A DNA stretch of 64,000 nt from Rufibacter sp. DG15C (GTDB taxonomy: Bacteria; Bacteroidota; Bacteroidia; Cytophagales; Hymenobacteraceae): positions 682,001-746,000 of the forward strand of contig NZ_CP010776.1 of NCBI RefSeq assembly GCF_001577755.1. The letters run 5' to 3'. This document shows positions 1 to 7,599 of the stretch, in pieces; the stretch's first letter is position 1, and the number at the start of each line of letters is the position of its first letter. A model generated the notes under the pieces. It ran no database searches and had not been told where the DNA came from. It saw only the letters and a list, made by a program, of their open reading frames with translations. The position numbers were made by a program, and so were the translations under genes.

Positions 1-313
1 GTGGAATACCGTCAATGGCTTCGCCAATTACGTTGAACAGACGGCCTAGCACGTTATCGCCGGTAGGCATTGAGATAGGAGACGCCAAGTCGGTTACTTC
101 CATACCGCGGGTAAGACCTTCGGTTGCGTCCATTGCAATGGTACGTACGCGGTCTTCGCCTAAGTGCTGCTGAGTCTCAAGTACCACGCGGGCACCGTTC
201 GCCTTCACCACCACCAGGGCATCCATGATGTTGGGCAACTTAGAATTCTCACCCGAGAAGCTAACGTCCACTACCGGACCGATCACCTGGGTAATTCTGC
301 CAATATTCGCCAT
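1..313 (-). CDS. atpD: ATP synthase F1 subunit beta, N-terminal part (cut by window edge)
   Basis: This is the first 104 or so codons of the catalytic beta subunit of the F1F0 ATP synthase, which makes ATP from ADP and phosphate at the inner face of the membrane. The ATG is the reverse complement of 311-313. The translation opens [19 protein letters not shown], typical of the beta-barrel N-terminal domain of AtpD, and continues through [20 protein letters not shown] and [20 protein letters not shown]. The nucleotide-binding P-loop lies beyond the window. A TATTTTTG -7 box on the minus strand at 362-369 lies about 50 bases upstream. The gene is divergent from purL. Identification is firm; only the start is visible. 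Confidence 0.95.
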   Translation of the reverse strand, partial: MANIGRITQVIGPVVDVSFSGENSKLPNIMDALVVVKANGARVVLETQQHLGEDRVRTIAMDATEGLTRGMEVTDLASPISMPTGDNVLGRLFNVIGEAIDGIP

Positions 314-361
314 TTGGTTGGTTTATAAATATTTAGATAGATACAGTACTCAATCAGGGTG

Positions 362-369
362 CAAAAATA
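362..369 (-). promoter_or_regulatory. atpD promoter -7 box
   Basis: Minus-strand TATTTTTG matches the Bacteroidota -7 consensus TAnnTTTG and ends about 48 bases before the atpD ATG. No TTG was found at the ideal -33 spacing. Confidence 0.5.
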
Positions 370-563
370 GAGCATTCTGTCTTGATTTCCATAGAAGTAT
401 CTAAAAATCTTTGGGATTATGCCCCAATGAAAATCCTTTACCCTCACCACCTACTCTATAATATGCGTTCCGCTCTGTTTTACCCGTTATAACCAGAGGC
501 AAGCCACCGCTCCATCACTCCCATTTATGGCCGTGACAAAAGAGCATCTTCTGCCCGATCTCC

Positions 564-601
564 CGTTTTTGGGCTACTTTTCTGAAAACAGGCTAAAAAC
601 G
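564..601. repeat. 38-bp palindrome, copy 1
   Basis: Imperfect copy, CGTTTTTGGGCTACTTTTC then TGAAAACAGGCTAAAAACG. It lies in the divergent atpD-purL spacer, 37 bases before the purL -7 box. Confidence 0.85.
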
Positions 602-637
602 AAGGCAAAAGAGGCAGGCGCGTTCAAAAGGAATCTC

Positions 638-645
638 TATTTTTG
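638..645 (+). promoter_or_regulatory. purL promoter -7 box
   Basis: TATTTTTG matches TAnnTTTG exactly. It overlaps the upstream in-frame TTG at 643, so that codon should not be in the transcript. This points to TTG 676 as the purL start. Confidence 0.6.
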
Positions 646-675
646 CCTTGTCATTTCACCAAACCTGTACCTGCT

Positions 676-2898
676 TTGGAAAACCAGACCACGCTCACCA
701 CTGTTGACACCGCTCAGAAACTGGGCCTCCTCCCCGAAGAGTTTGATCGCATCAAGGAAATCCTGGGCCGCACGCCCAACTTCACAGAACTGAGCATCTT
801 CTCAGTGATGTGGTCTGAGCACTGCTCTTACAAAAATTCCATTGTCTGGCTCAAGACCCTGCCCAAAGACTCTCCGCGCATGCTGGCCAAGGCCGGCGAA
901 GAGAACGCGGGTCTGGTAGACATCGGTGACGGACTGGCTTGCTCCTTTAAAATAGAATCCCACAACCACCCATCCGCGCTTGAGCCTTACCAAGGCGCCG
1001 CCACTGGCGTGGGCGGGATTAACCGTGATATCTTCACCATGGGCGCACGTCCTATTGCCCAGTTGAACTCTCTGCGCTTCGGCAATCCAAATTCTGACAA
1101 GACCAAAGGTTTACTACGCGGGGTAGTGAAAGGCATTGGCGACTATGGCAACGCCTTCGGGATACCAACGGTGGGCGGTGAGCTGTTCTTTGACGAATGC
1201 TACCACATCAACCCACTGGTAAACGCCTTCTCTGCCGGTATTGTAGAAGTAGGCAAAACGGCCAGTGCTACGTCTTATGGCGTAGGCAACCCGGTGTTCA
1301 TCATCGGTTCGGCTACGGGCAAGGACGGCATCCATGGCGCGGCCTTCGCGTCTAAAGACATCACCGAGGATTCTGTAAATGACCTGCCTTCTGTTCAAGT
1401 GGGTGACCCGTTCCAGGAAAAACTATTACTAGAAGCTACCCTTGAAATTCTGGCCACAGGTCGTGTGATTGGTATGCAGGACATGGGCGCCGCCGGTATC
1501 ACCTGCTCTACCTCAGAGATGAGCGCCAAAGGCGAACACGGCATGGAAATCTGGCTAGACAAAGTGCCTACCCGCCAGGCCAACATGCAACCGTTTGAGA
1601 TTCTTCTTTCTGAAAGCCAGGAGCGTATGCTGGTAGTCATGGAGAAAGGCGCCGAAGACCTTATTCACCAAATCTGCGACAAGTGGGACATGTCCTGCGC
1701 CCAGATTGGCGAAGTAACCGACACCCAACGTCTGCGCTATTATGTAAAAGGCGAACTGGTCGCCGATGTTCCCGCTGATGACTTGGTTCTTGGCGGTGGC
1801 GCCCCGGTATACCACAGAGAATACAGAGAGCCTGCTTATTTTGCAGAGGCCCAAAAATTCAACATTGACTCTGTTCAAGAGCCAACCAATTACAAAGAAG
1901 TAGCCGAGTTCCTGGCCACGCACCCCAACATTGCCTCTAAGCGCTGGGTGTACAAGCAGTATGACTCCATGATTGGCACGGCCACCTTGACCACCAACCG
2001 TCCGGCAGACGCGGGCGTGGTGAAAGTGAAAGGCTCTAACAAAGCCCTGGCCATGACCGTGGACTGCAACAGCCGTTACGTGAACGCCGACCCAGAGCAA
2101 GGCACCGCCATTGCCGTCGCTGAGGCCGCCCGTAACATTGTCTGCGCCGGCGGTGAACCCGTAGCCATTACCAACTGCCTCAACTTCGGGAACCCGTACG
2201 TGCCGGAAGTGTACTGGCAGTTTGTGGGCGCCATCAAAGGCATGGGCAAAGCCTGTACCGCATTTGGTACGCCAGTGACGGGTGGTAATGTGAGTTTTTA
2301 CAACCAGTCCTCAGATGAAGGTCCGGTGTTCCCTACTCCAACTATTGGTATGCTGGGTCTCATTGAAGACAAGGAAAACACCATGACCCTGGCGTTCCAG
2401 AAAGAAGGTGACCTCATTTATTTATTAGGCGAAGCCCAAAATGACATCGCCTCTAGTGAGTATCTGTATTCTTACCACGGCGTAAAACTGTCTCCGGCCC
2501 CGGCCTTTGACATGGAGAAAGAGCTGTTGGTGCAGAAAACAGTGAAAGAACTGATTATTAACCGCTTAATCCAGTCGGCGCATGACTGTGCAGACGGCGG
2601 TTTGTACATCACCTTGCTAGAGTCTGCCATGTACCATCACCTTGGTTTTGAGATTGCCACAGATAAAAATTTCCGGAAGGATGCTTATTTATTTGGTGAG
2701 AGCCAGGGCCGCATTGTGGTGAGCGTAAGCCCAGCCCAGCGCGAGGCTTTTGAGAAAGCCCTGACAGGCAACGGTCTGGTTTTCACTCAACTTGGCGTGG
2801 TGACTGGTAAGAACGTGGTGGTAGACGGCGAGGTTTTCCATGACATTGAGACCATTAAAAACAGCTATGACACCGCGCTGGAGCGGATTATGGAATAA
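676..2898 (+). CDS. purL: Phosphoribosylformylglycinamidine synthase subunit PurL
   Basis: PurL carries out the fourth step of purine synthesis, the ATP-dependent conversion of FGAR to FGAM, using ammonia delivered by PurQ. At 740 residues it is the small PurL type, which in known systems works with separate PurQ and PurS; neither is in this window. Visible family signatures are SVMWSEHCSYKNS near the N-terminus, SHNHPSALEPYQGAATGVGG (ATP/metal binding, about residue 95) and a second related half with GGEPVAITNCLNFGNP and GTPVTGGNVSFYNQ. I use TTG 676 (reads MENQTTLTTV) because the further-upstream TTG at 643 lies inside the -7 promoter box. The gene stands alone and is followed by tRNA-Gln. 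Confidence 0.93.
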   Translation: MENQTTLTTVDTAQKLGLLPEEFDRIKEILGRTPNFTELSIFSVMWSEHCSYKNSIVWLKTLPKDSPRMLAKAGEENAGLVDIGDGLACSFKIESHNHPSALEPYQGAATGVGGINRDIFTMGARPIAQLNSLRFGNPNSDKTKGLLRGVVKGIGDYGNAFGIPTVGGELFFDECYHINPLVNAFSAGIVEVGKTASATSYGVGNPVFIIGSATGKDGIHGAAFASKDITEDSVNDLPSVQVGDPFQEKLLLEATLEILATGRVIGMQDMGAAGITCSTSEMSAKGEHGMEIWLDKVPTRQANMQPFEILLSESQERMLVVMEKGAEDLIHQICDKWDMSCAQIGEVTDTQRLRYYVKGELVADVPADDLVLGGGAPVYHREYREPAYFAEAQKFNIDSVQEPTNYKEVAEFLATHPNIASKRWVYKQYDSMIGTATLTTNRPADAGVVKVKGSNKALAMTVDCNSRYVNADPEQGTAIAVAEAARNIVCAGGEPVAITNCLNFGNPYVPEVYWQFVGAIKGMGKACTAFGTPVTGGNVSFYNQSSDEGPVFPTPTIGMLGLIEDKENTMTLAFQKEGDLIYLLGEAQNDIASSEYLYSYHGVKLSPAPAFDMEKELLVQKTVKELIINRLIQSAHDCADGGLYITLLESAMYHHLGFEIATDKNFRKDAYLFGESQGRIVVSVSPAQREAFEKALTGNGLVFTQLGVVTGKNVVVDGEVFHDIETIKNSYDTALERIME

Positions 2899-2926
2899 TT
2901 TTTCTGATTTTTTTTGGCGCGGGGTA

Positions 2927-2956
2927 TTGCGCTGAATAATTTCTTTCCTACCTTTG
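2927..2956 (+). promoter_or_regulatory. tRNA-Gln promoter (-33/-7)
   Basis: TTG at 2927-2929, exactly 19 bases, then TACCTTTG at 2949-2956: a full match to the Bacteroidota sigma-A-type promoter. The tRNA starts 37 bases after the -7 box. Confidence 0.8.
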
Positions 2957-2992
2957 CATCACCAAACGATAGCAATGCTGTCTAAGGGAGAT

Positions 2993-3065
2993 TGTCCGAT
3001 GGTGTAACTGGCAACACGTCTGATTTTGGTTCAGAAGAGTCCAGGTTCGAAACCTGGTCGGACAA
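2993..3065 (+). tRNA. tRNA-Gln (anticodon UUG)
   Basis: A cloverleaf can be drawn. The acceptor stem TGTCCGA (2993-2999) pairs perfectly with TCGGACA (3058-3064), with A3065 as discriminator. The anticodon stem TCTGA/TCAGA closes a 7-base loop TTTTGGT with anticodon TTG. The T arm is CCAGG-TTCGAAA-CCTGG. CCA is not encoded, so it would be added after transcription. The gene has its own full promoter and is followed at once by an intrinsic terminator, so it is a single-gene transcript. Confidence 0.96.
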
Positions 3066-3073
3066 CGTAAAAA

Positions 3074-3110
3074 GACGCCTCTACCTTAACCGGAGAGGCG
3101 TCTTTTTTTT
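3074..3110 (+). terminator. Intrinsic terminator after tRNA-Gln
   Basis: GACGCCTCT pairs with AGAGGCGTC across an 11-base loop and is followed by a run of eight T. Confidence 0.92.
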
Positions 3111-3165
3111 ATGTGCTCAGTTGTATTTTTTTGAAGGATAGGGTGTTAGCCAAGTATTTATACCG

Positions 3166-3173
3166 TACTTTTG
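3166..3173 (+). promoter_or_regulatory. prs promoter -7 box
   Basis: TACTTTTG matches TAnnTTTG and ends 28 bases before the prs ATG. No good TTG is seen at the -33 position. Confidence 0.6.
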
Positions 3174-3201
3174 CACCACCAAACCCTTCATCCATACAAC
3201 T

Positions 3202-4134
3202 ATGACTCCCACGGTAAAAATCTTCTCCGGCACTGAGTCCCGGTATTTCGCAGAACAGGTAGCGGCTGCTTACGGTACTACGCTAGGCGACTTAACGATT
3301 AATAGGTTCTCTGACGGGGAGCTTTCTGTCCATTTCAATGAGTCTGTGCGTGGTTGTGAAGTATTCTTAATTCAGTCTACTTTTCCGCCGGCAGACAACT
3401 TGATGGAGTTGATGTTATTAGTAGATGCGGCCAGAAGGGCTTCGGCGCACAAAGTGATTGTGGTGATGCCTTATTACGGCTACGCTCGCCAAGACAGAAA
3501 AGACAAGCCACGGGTTTCTATTGGAGCCAAAGTAATGGCCAACGCTATTCAGTCTGTAGGTGCTGACCGTTTGATGACCTGCGACTTGCACGCTGGCCAG
3601 ATTCAGGGCTTCTTCGACATACCGGTAGATCATCTGGACGGGTCGGCTATATTTGTGCCGTATCTGCGCAGCTTGAACCTGGGTCAGGACCTTATTTTCG
3701 CCTCACCGGACGTGGGGGGCGTGGTAAGAACCAGAAGCTTTGCCAAAGTTTTTGGTGTGGAGATGGTAGTCTGCGACAAGCATAGAAAACGTGCCAATGA
3801 GATTGCCTCAATGCAGGTGATTGGAGACGTGGAAGGCATGGACGTAGTTTTGGTAGATGACTTGGTAGACACCGCCGGAACCATTACCAAAGCCGCCGAG
3901 TTGTTGAAAGCCAAAGGCGCCAAGAGCGTACGGGCAATTGCCACACACGGCGTATTGTCTGGACCGGCCTATGAACGCATTGAGAACTCTGTCTTGGAAG
4001 AACTGGTGATTTCAGACACCATTCCTTTAAAGCAGCAGTCTTCTAAAATAAAAGTACTGACGTTCTCTGACCTGTTTGCCAGAGCCATCAGCAACGTAGT
4101 GACCCATGATTCTATCTCGTCCCTATTCATTTAG
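3202..4134 (+). CDS. prs: Ribose-phosphate pyrophosphokinase (PRPP synthetase)
   Basis: Prs makes PRPP from ribose 5-phosphate and ATP in the cytoplasm, feeding purine, pyrimidine, histidine, tryptophan and NAD synthesis. The 310-residue length is normal for class I enzymes. Visible motifs are the N-terminal FSDGE loop (NRFSDGELSV), the metal/ATP segment TCDLHAGQIQGFFD at about residues 126-139 and the PRPP-binding loop VVLVDDLVDTAGTI at about residues 215-228. The ATG at 3202 follows an exact -7 box by 28 bases. rplY starts 55 bases after the stop and no terminator lies between, so prs, rplY and possibly pth form one transcription group, an arrangement common in bacteria. Confidence 0.96.
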   Translation: MTPTVKIFSGTESRYFAEQVAAAYGTTLGDLTINRFSDGELSVHFNESVRGCEVFLIQSTFPPADNLMELMLLVDAARRASAHKVIVVMPYYGYARQDRKDKPRVSIGAKVMANAIQSVGADRLMTCDLHAGQIQGFFDIPVDHLDGSAIFVPYLRSLNLGQDLIFASPDVGGVVRTRSFAKVFGVEMVVCDKHRKRANEIASMQVIGDVEGMDVVLVDDLVDTAGTITKAAELLKAKGAKSVRAIATHGVLSGPAYERIENSVLEELVISDTIPLKQQSSKIKVLTFSDLFARAISNVVTHDSISSLFI

Positions 4135-4189
4135 TTAGAGACCAGAATCCAAGAGTAGTTTTTTCATTTTTTATTTATAAACAATTTTT

Positions 4190-4774
4190 ATGCAAAGCTT
4201 AGAGATTATAGGGTTTAAAAGAGCAAATCTCGGTAAATCCGAAGCTAAGGCGCTTCGTGAGGAAGCTCAAGTTCCATGTGTATTGTACGGCGGTTCTGAG
4301 CAAGTTCACTTCTCATCACCGGCTATCTTGTTCCGTGAGTTGGTTTACTCTCCAAACGTGTATCAGGTAGAATTGAACGTAGAAGGCACTATCTACAAGG
4401 CCATCATGCAAGACTTGCAGTTCCACCCAGTTAATGAGCAATTGTTACACGTGGACTTCTTGTTGCTAGATGACGAAAAAGAAGTAAAAGTAGACGTTCC
4501 AGTACGTTACGTAGGAACTTCTCCAGGTGTAATGGCCGGTGGTAAATTGGTAACCAAACTGCGTAAACTACGCGTGAAGGCGCTTCCAGCTAACTTGCCA
4601 GATTCAATTGCGGTTGACATCTCTGACCTTGAGTTAGGTAAGTCTATCAAAGTGAACAAAATCACTCCTGAAGGCTACACTATCTTGACCAACCCACTTT
4701 CTCCAGTTGCTACGGTAACTATCCCAAGAGCCCTGAAGAGTGCTCAGACAGAGGAGAAAAAAGGCAAGAAATAG
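4190..4774 (+). CDS. rplY: 50S ribosomal protein L25 (TL5/Ctc type)
   Basis: L25 binds 5S rRNA in the large ribosomal subunit. The 194-residue protein is the long Ctc/TL5 form: an N-terminal L25 barrel (residues 1-90; RANLGKSEAKALREEAQVPCV and FHPVNEQLLHVDFLLL) followed by the C-terminal TL5 domain (VPVRYVGTSPGVMAGGKL onward) and a lysine-rich tail ending in KKGKK. It lies between prs and pth, the usual bacterial context. Codon use is more biased than its neighbours, as expected of an abundant protein. A strong terminator follows 20 bases after the stop. Confidence 0.96.
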   Translation: MQSLEIIGFKRANLGKSEAKALREEAQVPCVLYGGSEQVHFSSPAILFRELVYSPNVYQVELNVEGTIYKAIMQDLQFHPVNEQLLHVDFLLLDDEKEVKVDVPVRYVGTSPGVMAGGKLVTKLRKLRVKALPANLPDSIAVDISDLELGKSIKVNKITPEGYTILTNPLSPVATVTIPRALKSAQTEEKKGKK

Positions 4775-4795
4775 TCTTAGCTTTTCCCTTTTCAA

Positions 4796-4835
4796 AAATC
4801 CTGTTCTGCCTCGGCAGGGCAGGATTTTTCTTTTT
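4796..4835 (+). terminator. Intrinsic terminator after rplY
   Basis: AAATCCTG pairs with CAGGATTT, with an inner CTGCC/GGCAG stem, followed by a T-rich tail. It closes the prs-rplY transcript. Confidence 0.88.
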
Positions 4836-4884
4836 AAGTGAAATCCTTAAATCAGTAATACATTCTCCTAATTCAGTCAGAGTC

Positions 4885-4922
4885 CGTTTTTAGCCTGTTT
4901 TCCAGAAATCAGCCGAAAAACG
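4885..4922. repeat. 38-bp palindrome, copy 2
   Basis: CGTTTTTAGCCTGTTTT, CCAG, AAATCAGCCGAAAAACG. It is 111 bases after the rplY stop and on the left side of long repeat copy A. Confidence 0.88.
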
Positions 4923-4947
4923 ATCCTTGGCGCTGCCGTTTTATCCG

Positions 4948-5362
4948 CAATGCGCCAGAGACAAGGCAATGCCATTGTCTCTACAAACCGCGCCAGCGCA
5001 CGCAGGCATTGCAACCCTTCACCACCTAGAAGTCCCCCGACTGACCTTGCGCAGGGCAGCCATCGGCTGTGCGCCCGGAGCATGGGCAGGGAGCAAGCAT
5101 CGGATTATCAAATGGCAATGGCGTAAGCCTGCCATGAAACACGTCACGCCGGCCAAGTGCAAAACTTTGAGCCCGCCCTGTCCGAGCGGTCAGCGAGTTC
5201 GGGGGTTCTTGATTCTTTTGGTTAGGTTGAGCATCAAGGAGAAAAGTAACAAACGCAGGCAGTAAGTAAGGGAAAATGAGATTGGTAGTGATGGGTTTGG
5301 GAGGCAAAGGCCTAAATAAATAATCAGAAAAAGAAGTCATCCCCCTACCTCCTTCGAAGGAG
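4948..5362 (+). repeat. Long intergenic repeat (~400 bp), copy A
   Basis: By eye this aligns collinearly with 44901-45279. Shared blocks include GCATTGCAAC near 5010, GAGCGGTCAGCGAGTTCGGG, the segment GGGGTTCTTGATTCTTTTGG around 5200, ATCAAGGAGAAAAGT, GAAAATGAGATTGGTAGT and GTCATCCCCCTACC at the right end. The middle is more diverged. Both copies have 38-bp palindromes on both sides. Confidence 0.8.
4957..4982. repeat. GAGACAA hairpin, copy 1
   Basis: GAGACAA pairs with TTGTCTC around an inner GGC/GCC pair. Similar hairpins occur at 44909, 52559 and 58139. Confidence 0.75.
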
Positions 5363-5389
5363 TATAAAGAAGCCCTTAACCAAAAAAAC

Positions 5390-5427
5390 CATTTTCAACC
5401 TATTTCTCAGAAAACAGCCCAAAAACG
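5390..5427. repeat. 38-bp palindrome, copy 3
   Basis: CATTTTCAACCTATTTC, TC, AGAAAACAGCCCAAAAACG. A diverged left arm. It closes the right side of long repeat copy A and precedes the pth promoter. Confidence 0.75.
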
Positions 5428-5461
5428 AAGCACCTTTCTGCCCCTTACAAAAGACACAGTA

Positions 5462-5491
5462 TTGCTCGCTGTCTCCTGTTCAGTACCTTTG
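5462..5491 (+). promoter_or_regulatory. pth promoter (-33/-7)
   Basis: TTG at 5462-5464, exactly 19 bases, then TACCTTTG at 5484-5491. Transcription should begin within a few bases of the ATG at 5496, so that ATG would be leaderless at best. The ATG at 5568 would have a 5' leader of about 70 bases. Confidence 0.75.
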
Positions 5492-5567
5492 TAAAATGCT
5501 ACACCGTTTATTCAACTGGCTTACCGGAAGCAAACCGCCACAGCCAACGGATGCAATACCTTCAGAC

Positions 5568-6128
5568 ATGAAATATCTACTAGTGGGCCTGGGCAACATT
5601 GGCCCAGAATACGCAGACACGCGGCACAACATCGGGTTTATGGTGTTGGACTATTTGGCCAAGAGGCAGGAGGTCTCCTTTGACACCGGCCGTCATTCCT
5701 TTGTCACCGAGTTCAAACACAAGGGCAAGCACTTTACGCTGGTAAAACCTACCACCTATATGAATCTGAGCGGCAAGGCGGTGGCGCACTGGCTGAGCGT
5801 TTTGAAGATACCCGCAGAGCAGATGCTGGTCATCACCGATGACCTGGCCTTGCCCTTTGGCAAGCTGCGCATGCGGGCAAAAGGCAGCGCGGGCGGGCAC
5901 AACGGCCTCAAGCACATTGAACAGACCCTGGGCAGCAATGAATACCCTCGGCTACGCTTTGGCGTGGACTCGCAGTTCTCCAAGGGACGGCAGGTGGATT
6001 ATGTGCTGAGCCCCTTCTCTGAAGACGAGAAAATTGACCTGGGCACCTACATTGAAAAAGCCGCTGAGATGAGCCTTTCCTTCGGGACCATTGGACTGGA
6101 GCGCACCATGAACTTCTTTAATAAATAG
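5568..6128 (+). CDS. pth: Peptidyl-tRNA hydrolase
   Basis: Pth frees tRNA from peptidyl-tRNA that drops off the ribosome. With the ATG at 5568 the protein has 186 residues and opens MKYLLVGLGNIGPEYADTRH, which places the conserved Asn10 and catalytic His20 at the same positions as in E. coli Pth. YMNLSGKAV and the ITDDLALP aspartate motif follow. An in-frame ATG at 5496 would add 24 residues (MLHRLFNWLTG...), but it lies only five bases after the -7 box. The extension looks codable, so a leaderless long form is not excluded. A long perfect hairpin terminator follows. Confidence 0.94.
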   Translation: MKYLLVGLGNIGPEYADTRHNIGFMVLDYLAKRQEVSFDTGRHSFVTEFKHKGKHFTLVKPTTYMNLSGKAVAHWLSVLKIPAEQMLVITDDLALPFGKLRMRAKGSAGGHNGLKHIEQTLGSNEYPRLRFGVDSQFSKGRQVDYVLSPFSEDEKIDLGTYIEKAAEMSLSFGTIGLERTMNFFNK

Positions 6129-6143
6129 AAATTGCCGATACAG

Positions 6144-6190
6144 GCTCATAAAAAAAGGAACAGAACAATAGCTGTTCCTTTTTTTATGAG
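6144..6190. terminator. Bidirectional-type terminator after pth
   Basis: Perfect 20-bp stem: GCTCAT, seven A, GGAACAG pairs with CTGTTCC, seven T, ATGAGC across a 7-base loop. The A and T tracts allow it to work in either direction. Confidence 0.9.
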
Positions 6191-6316
6191 CTTCACTTTT
6201 TAAGAGGTTGACACCAAATGCAAGACCTTCAGCAAAGAAAACAGCCTAGGATAAACTGAGTTGTTTTCTTTGCAAGAATGGAAGTTTCTCTACTTTTACG
6301 GCGCAAACTCCATTTC

Positions 6317-7519
6317 ATGAAACGCATCCTAGCCCTGTACGGCAACGCTTACGGGGGCCTCTCCAGAGAAGCCTGGTTTCTAGCCGCCGTTATGTTCATC
6401 AATAGAAGCGGGGCCATGGTGGTGCCTTTCCTGAGCGTGTACCTAACCGAGTCTTTGGGCTTTACGCTCAAGCAGGCGGGCATCTTGCTCAGTCTGTTTG
6501 GGGTGGGCTCCATGTGCGGCACCTTCTTGGGCGGCTGGCTTACAGATAGGATCGGGCATTTTAAGGTGCAGCTGGGCAGTCTAGTGATGGGCGGACTTTG
6601 GTTTTTCGTCATGATCCAGCTGGACACCTTTGCGCTGTTTGCCATTGGCATCTTCCTACTCAGCGTCATGACCGAATGCCTGCGTCCCGCCAACGCCTCT
6701 TCGGTGAGTCACTATGCCAGCCCTGAGAACGTGACCCGCGCCTTCTCCTTGAATAGAATGGCCATCAACTTGGGCTTCTCCATTGGTCCGGCCTTGGGCG
6801 GTCTGCTGGCCACTATCTCCTACCAGTTTCTGTTCATGGCCGACGGGTTCACCTGCCTGGCAGCGGGCGCCTTGTTTTACTTTTACTTCAGAAACAAGAC
6901 CGGCCATACCATTCCACCCAAAACAAAGGACAAAGCACCATCCAAGTCTCCTTATCAGGATTGGCTTTTTGTGCTTTTTGCGGTGCTATGCTGCCTATTT
7001 GCCATCTGTTTCATGCAGTTTTTCAGTACCATGCCGCTGTATTTCAGGCAGGTGTATAGGTTGAGCGAGCTGGAGATTGGCGCGCTGCTGGCGTTTAATG
7101 GCTTGATTGTATTCTTTGTTGAGATGGTGCTGGTGTACTTGCTGGGGGACAAAGTATCTCTCTGGAAGCTCATTGTCTTCGGGCTGTTCCTGCTGGCGGC
7201 GGCCTTCGTGTTTTTGAACGTCTTCTTCGGGTTCTGGGTGTTGATTGTGTCTGTGCTGTTGATGAGCCTAGCTGAGATCTTTGCCATGCCGTACATGTCT
7301 ACGCTCACGGTGCAGCGCTCTGGCCCACAGAACCGGGGCTCTTACATGGCCCTGTACAGCCTCTCCTACTCGGCAGCGCACATTGTAGCGCCCTACGTGG
7401 GCACCACCGTCATCGCCAACCATGGTTTTGCCACCCTGTGGTGGGGCGCCAGCGTCGTGTGCCTGGCCACCGCAGTCGGGTTTTATTTTATAGTCAGGCG
7501 CCTGACGGCCTTGGCATAG
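6317..7519 (+). CDS. Major facilitator superfamily transporter
   Basis: A 400-residue integral membrane protein with about 12 hydrophobic segments arranged in two halves and a charged loop near the middle (NKTGHTIPPKTKDKAPSK, about residue 190-210), the usual MFS layout. The loop between helices 2 and 3 reads GGWLTDRIGHFKVQLGS, matching the MFS signature GxLaDrxGrrxxl. The ATG at 6317 gives MKRILALYGNAYGGLSREAW; an upstream in-frame ATG at 6278 would add 13 poorly placed residues. The family resembles drug or sugar efflux MFS proteins, but the substrate cannot be read from sequence. A 38-bp palindrome begins five bases after the stop. Confidence 0.88.
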   Translation: MKRILALYGNAYGGLSREAWFLAAVMFINRSGAMVVPFLSVYLTESLGFTLKQAGILLSLFGVGSMCGTFLGGWLTDRIGHFKVQLGSLVMGGLWFFVMIQLDTFALFAIGIFLLSVMTECLRPANASSVSHYASPENVTRAFSLNRMAINLGFSIGPALGGLLATISYQFLFMADGFTCLAAGALFYFYFRNKTGHTIPPKTKDKAPSKSPYQDWLFVLFAVLCCLFAICFMQFFSTMPLYFRQVYRLSELEIGALLAFNGLIVFFVEMVLVYLLGDKVSLWKLIVFGLFLLAAAFVFLNVFFGFWVLIVSVLLMSLAEIFAMPYMSTLTVQRSGPQNRGSYMALYSLSYSAAHIVAPYVGTTVIANHGFATLWWGASVVCLATAVGFYFIVRRLTALA

Positions 7520-7523
7520 CCTG

Positions 7524-7561
7524 CGTTTTTGGCCTGTTTTGGTCAAAAGAGGCCAAAAACG
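7524..7561. repeat. 38-bp palindrome, copy 4
   Basis: CGTTTTTGGCCTGTTTT, GGTC, AAAAGAGGCCAAAAACG. It starts five bases after the MFS stop and 39 bases before the next start codon. Confidence 0.92.
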
Positions 7562-7599
7562 AACAAATTTATTTCAACTCAGCACTTGAATACAATTCC

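Larger units (their letters stand above)
314..675. other. atpD-purL divergent intergenic region
   Basis: No credible gene. It holds the atpD -7 box at 362-369 (minus), a copy of the 38-bp palindrome at 564-601 and the purL -7 box at 638-645. The 88-codon open frame at 527-793 overlaps purL in another frame and is spurious. Confidence 0.7.
4836..5461. other. rplY-pth intergenic region with long repeat
   Basis: No credible gene. In order it holds a 38-bp palindrome (4885-4922), a repeat of about 415 bp (copy A, 4948-5362), which includes a GAGACAA hairpin at 4957-4982, and another palindrome (5390-5427). Short open frames in the repeat (4927-5265 plus, 5026-5340 minus) have low-complexity, non-conserved-looking products and overlap each other. 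Confidence 0.7.

Noticed and set aside
527-793. 88-codon open frame upstream of purL
   Set aside because: It crosses palindrome copy 1 and the purL promoter and then overlaps purL in another frame.
4927-5340. Open frames of 112 and 104 codons in long repeat A
   Set aside because: They overlap each other on opposite strands and differ from the matching region in copy B.
7438-7599. Longer N-terminus of the lactonase lipoprotein
   Set aside because: The extra 54 codons overlap the MFS gene and palindrome copy 4; a proper lipoprotein signal starts at ATG 7600.
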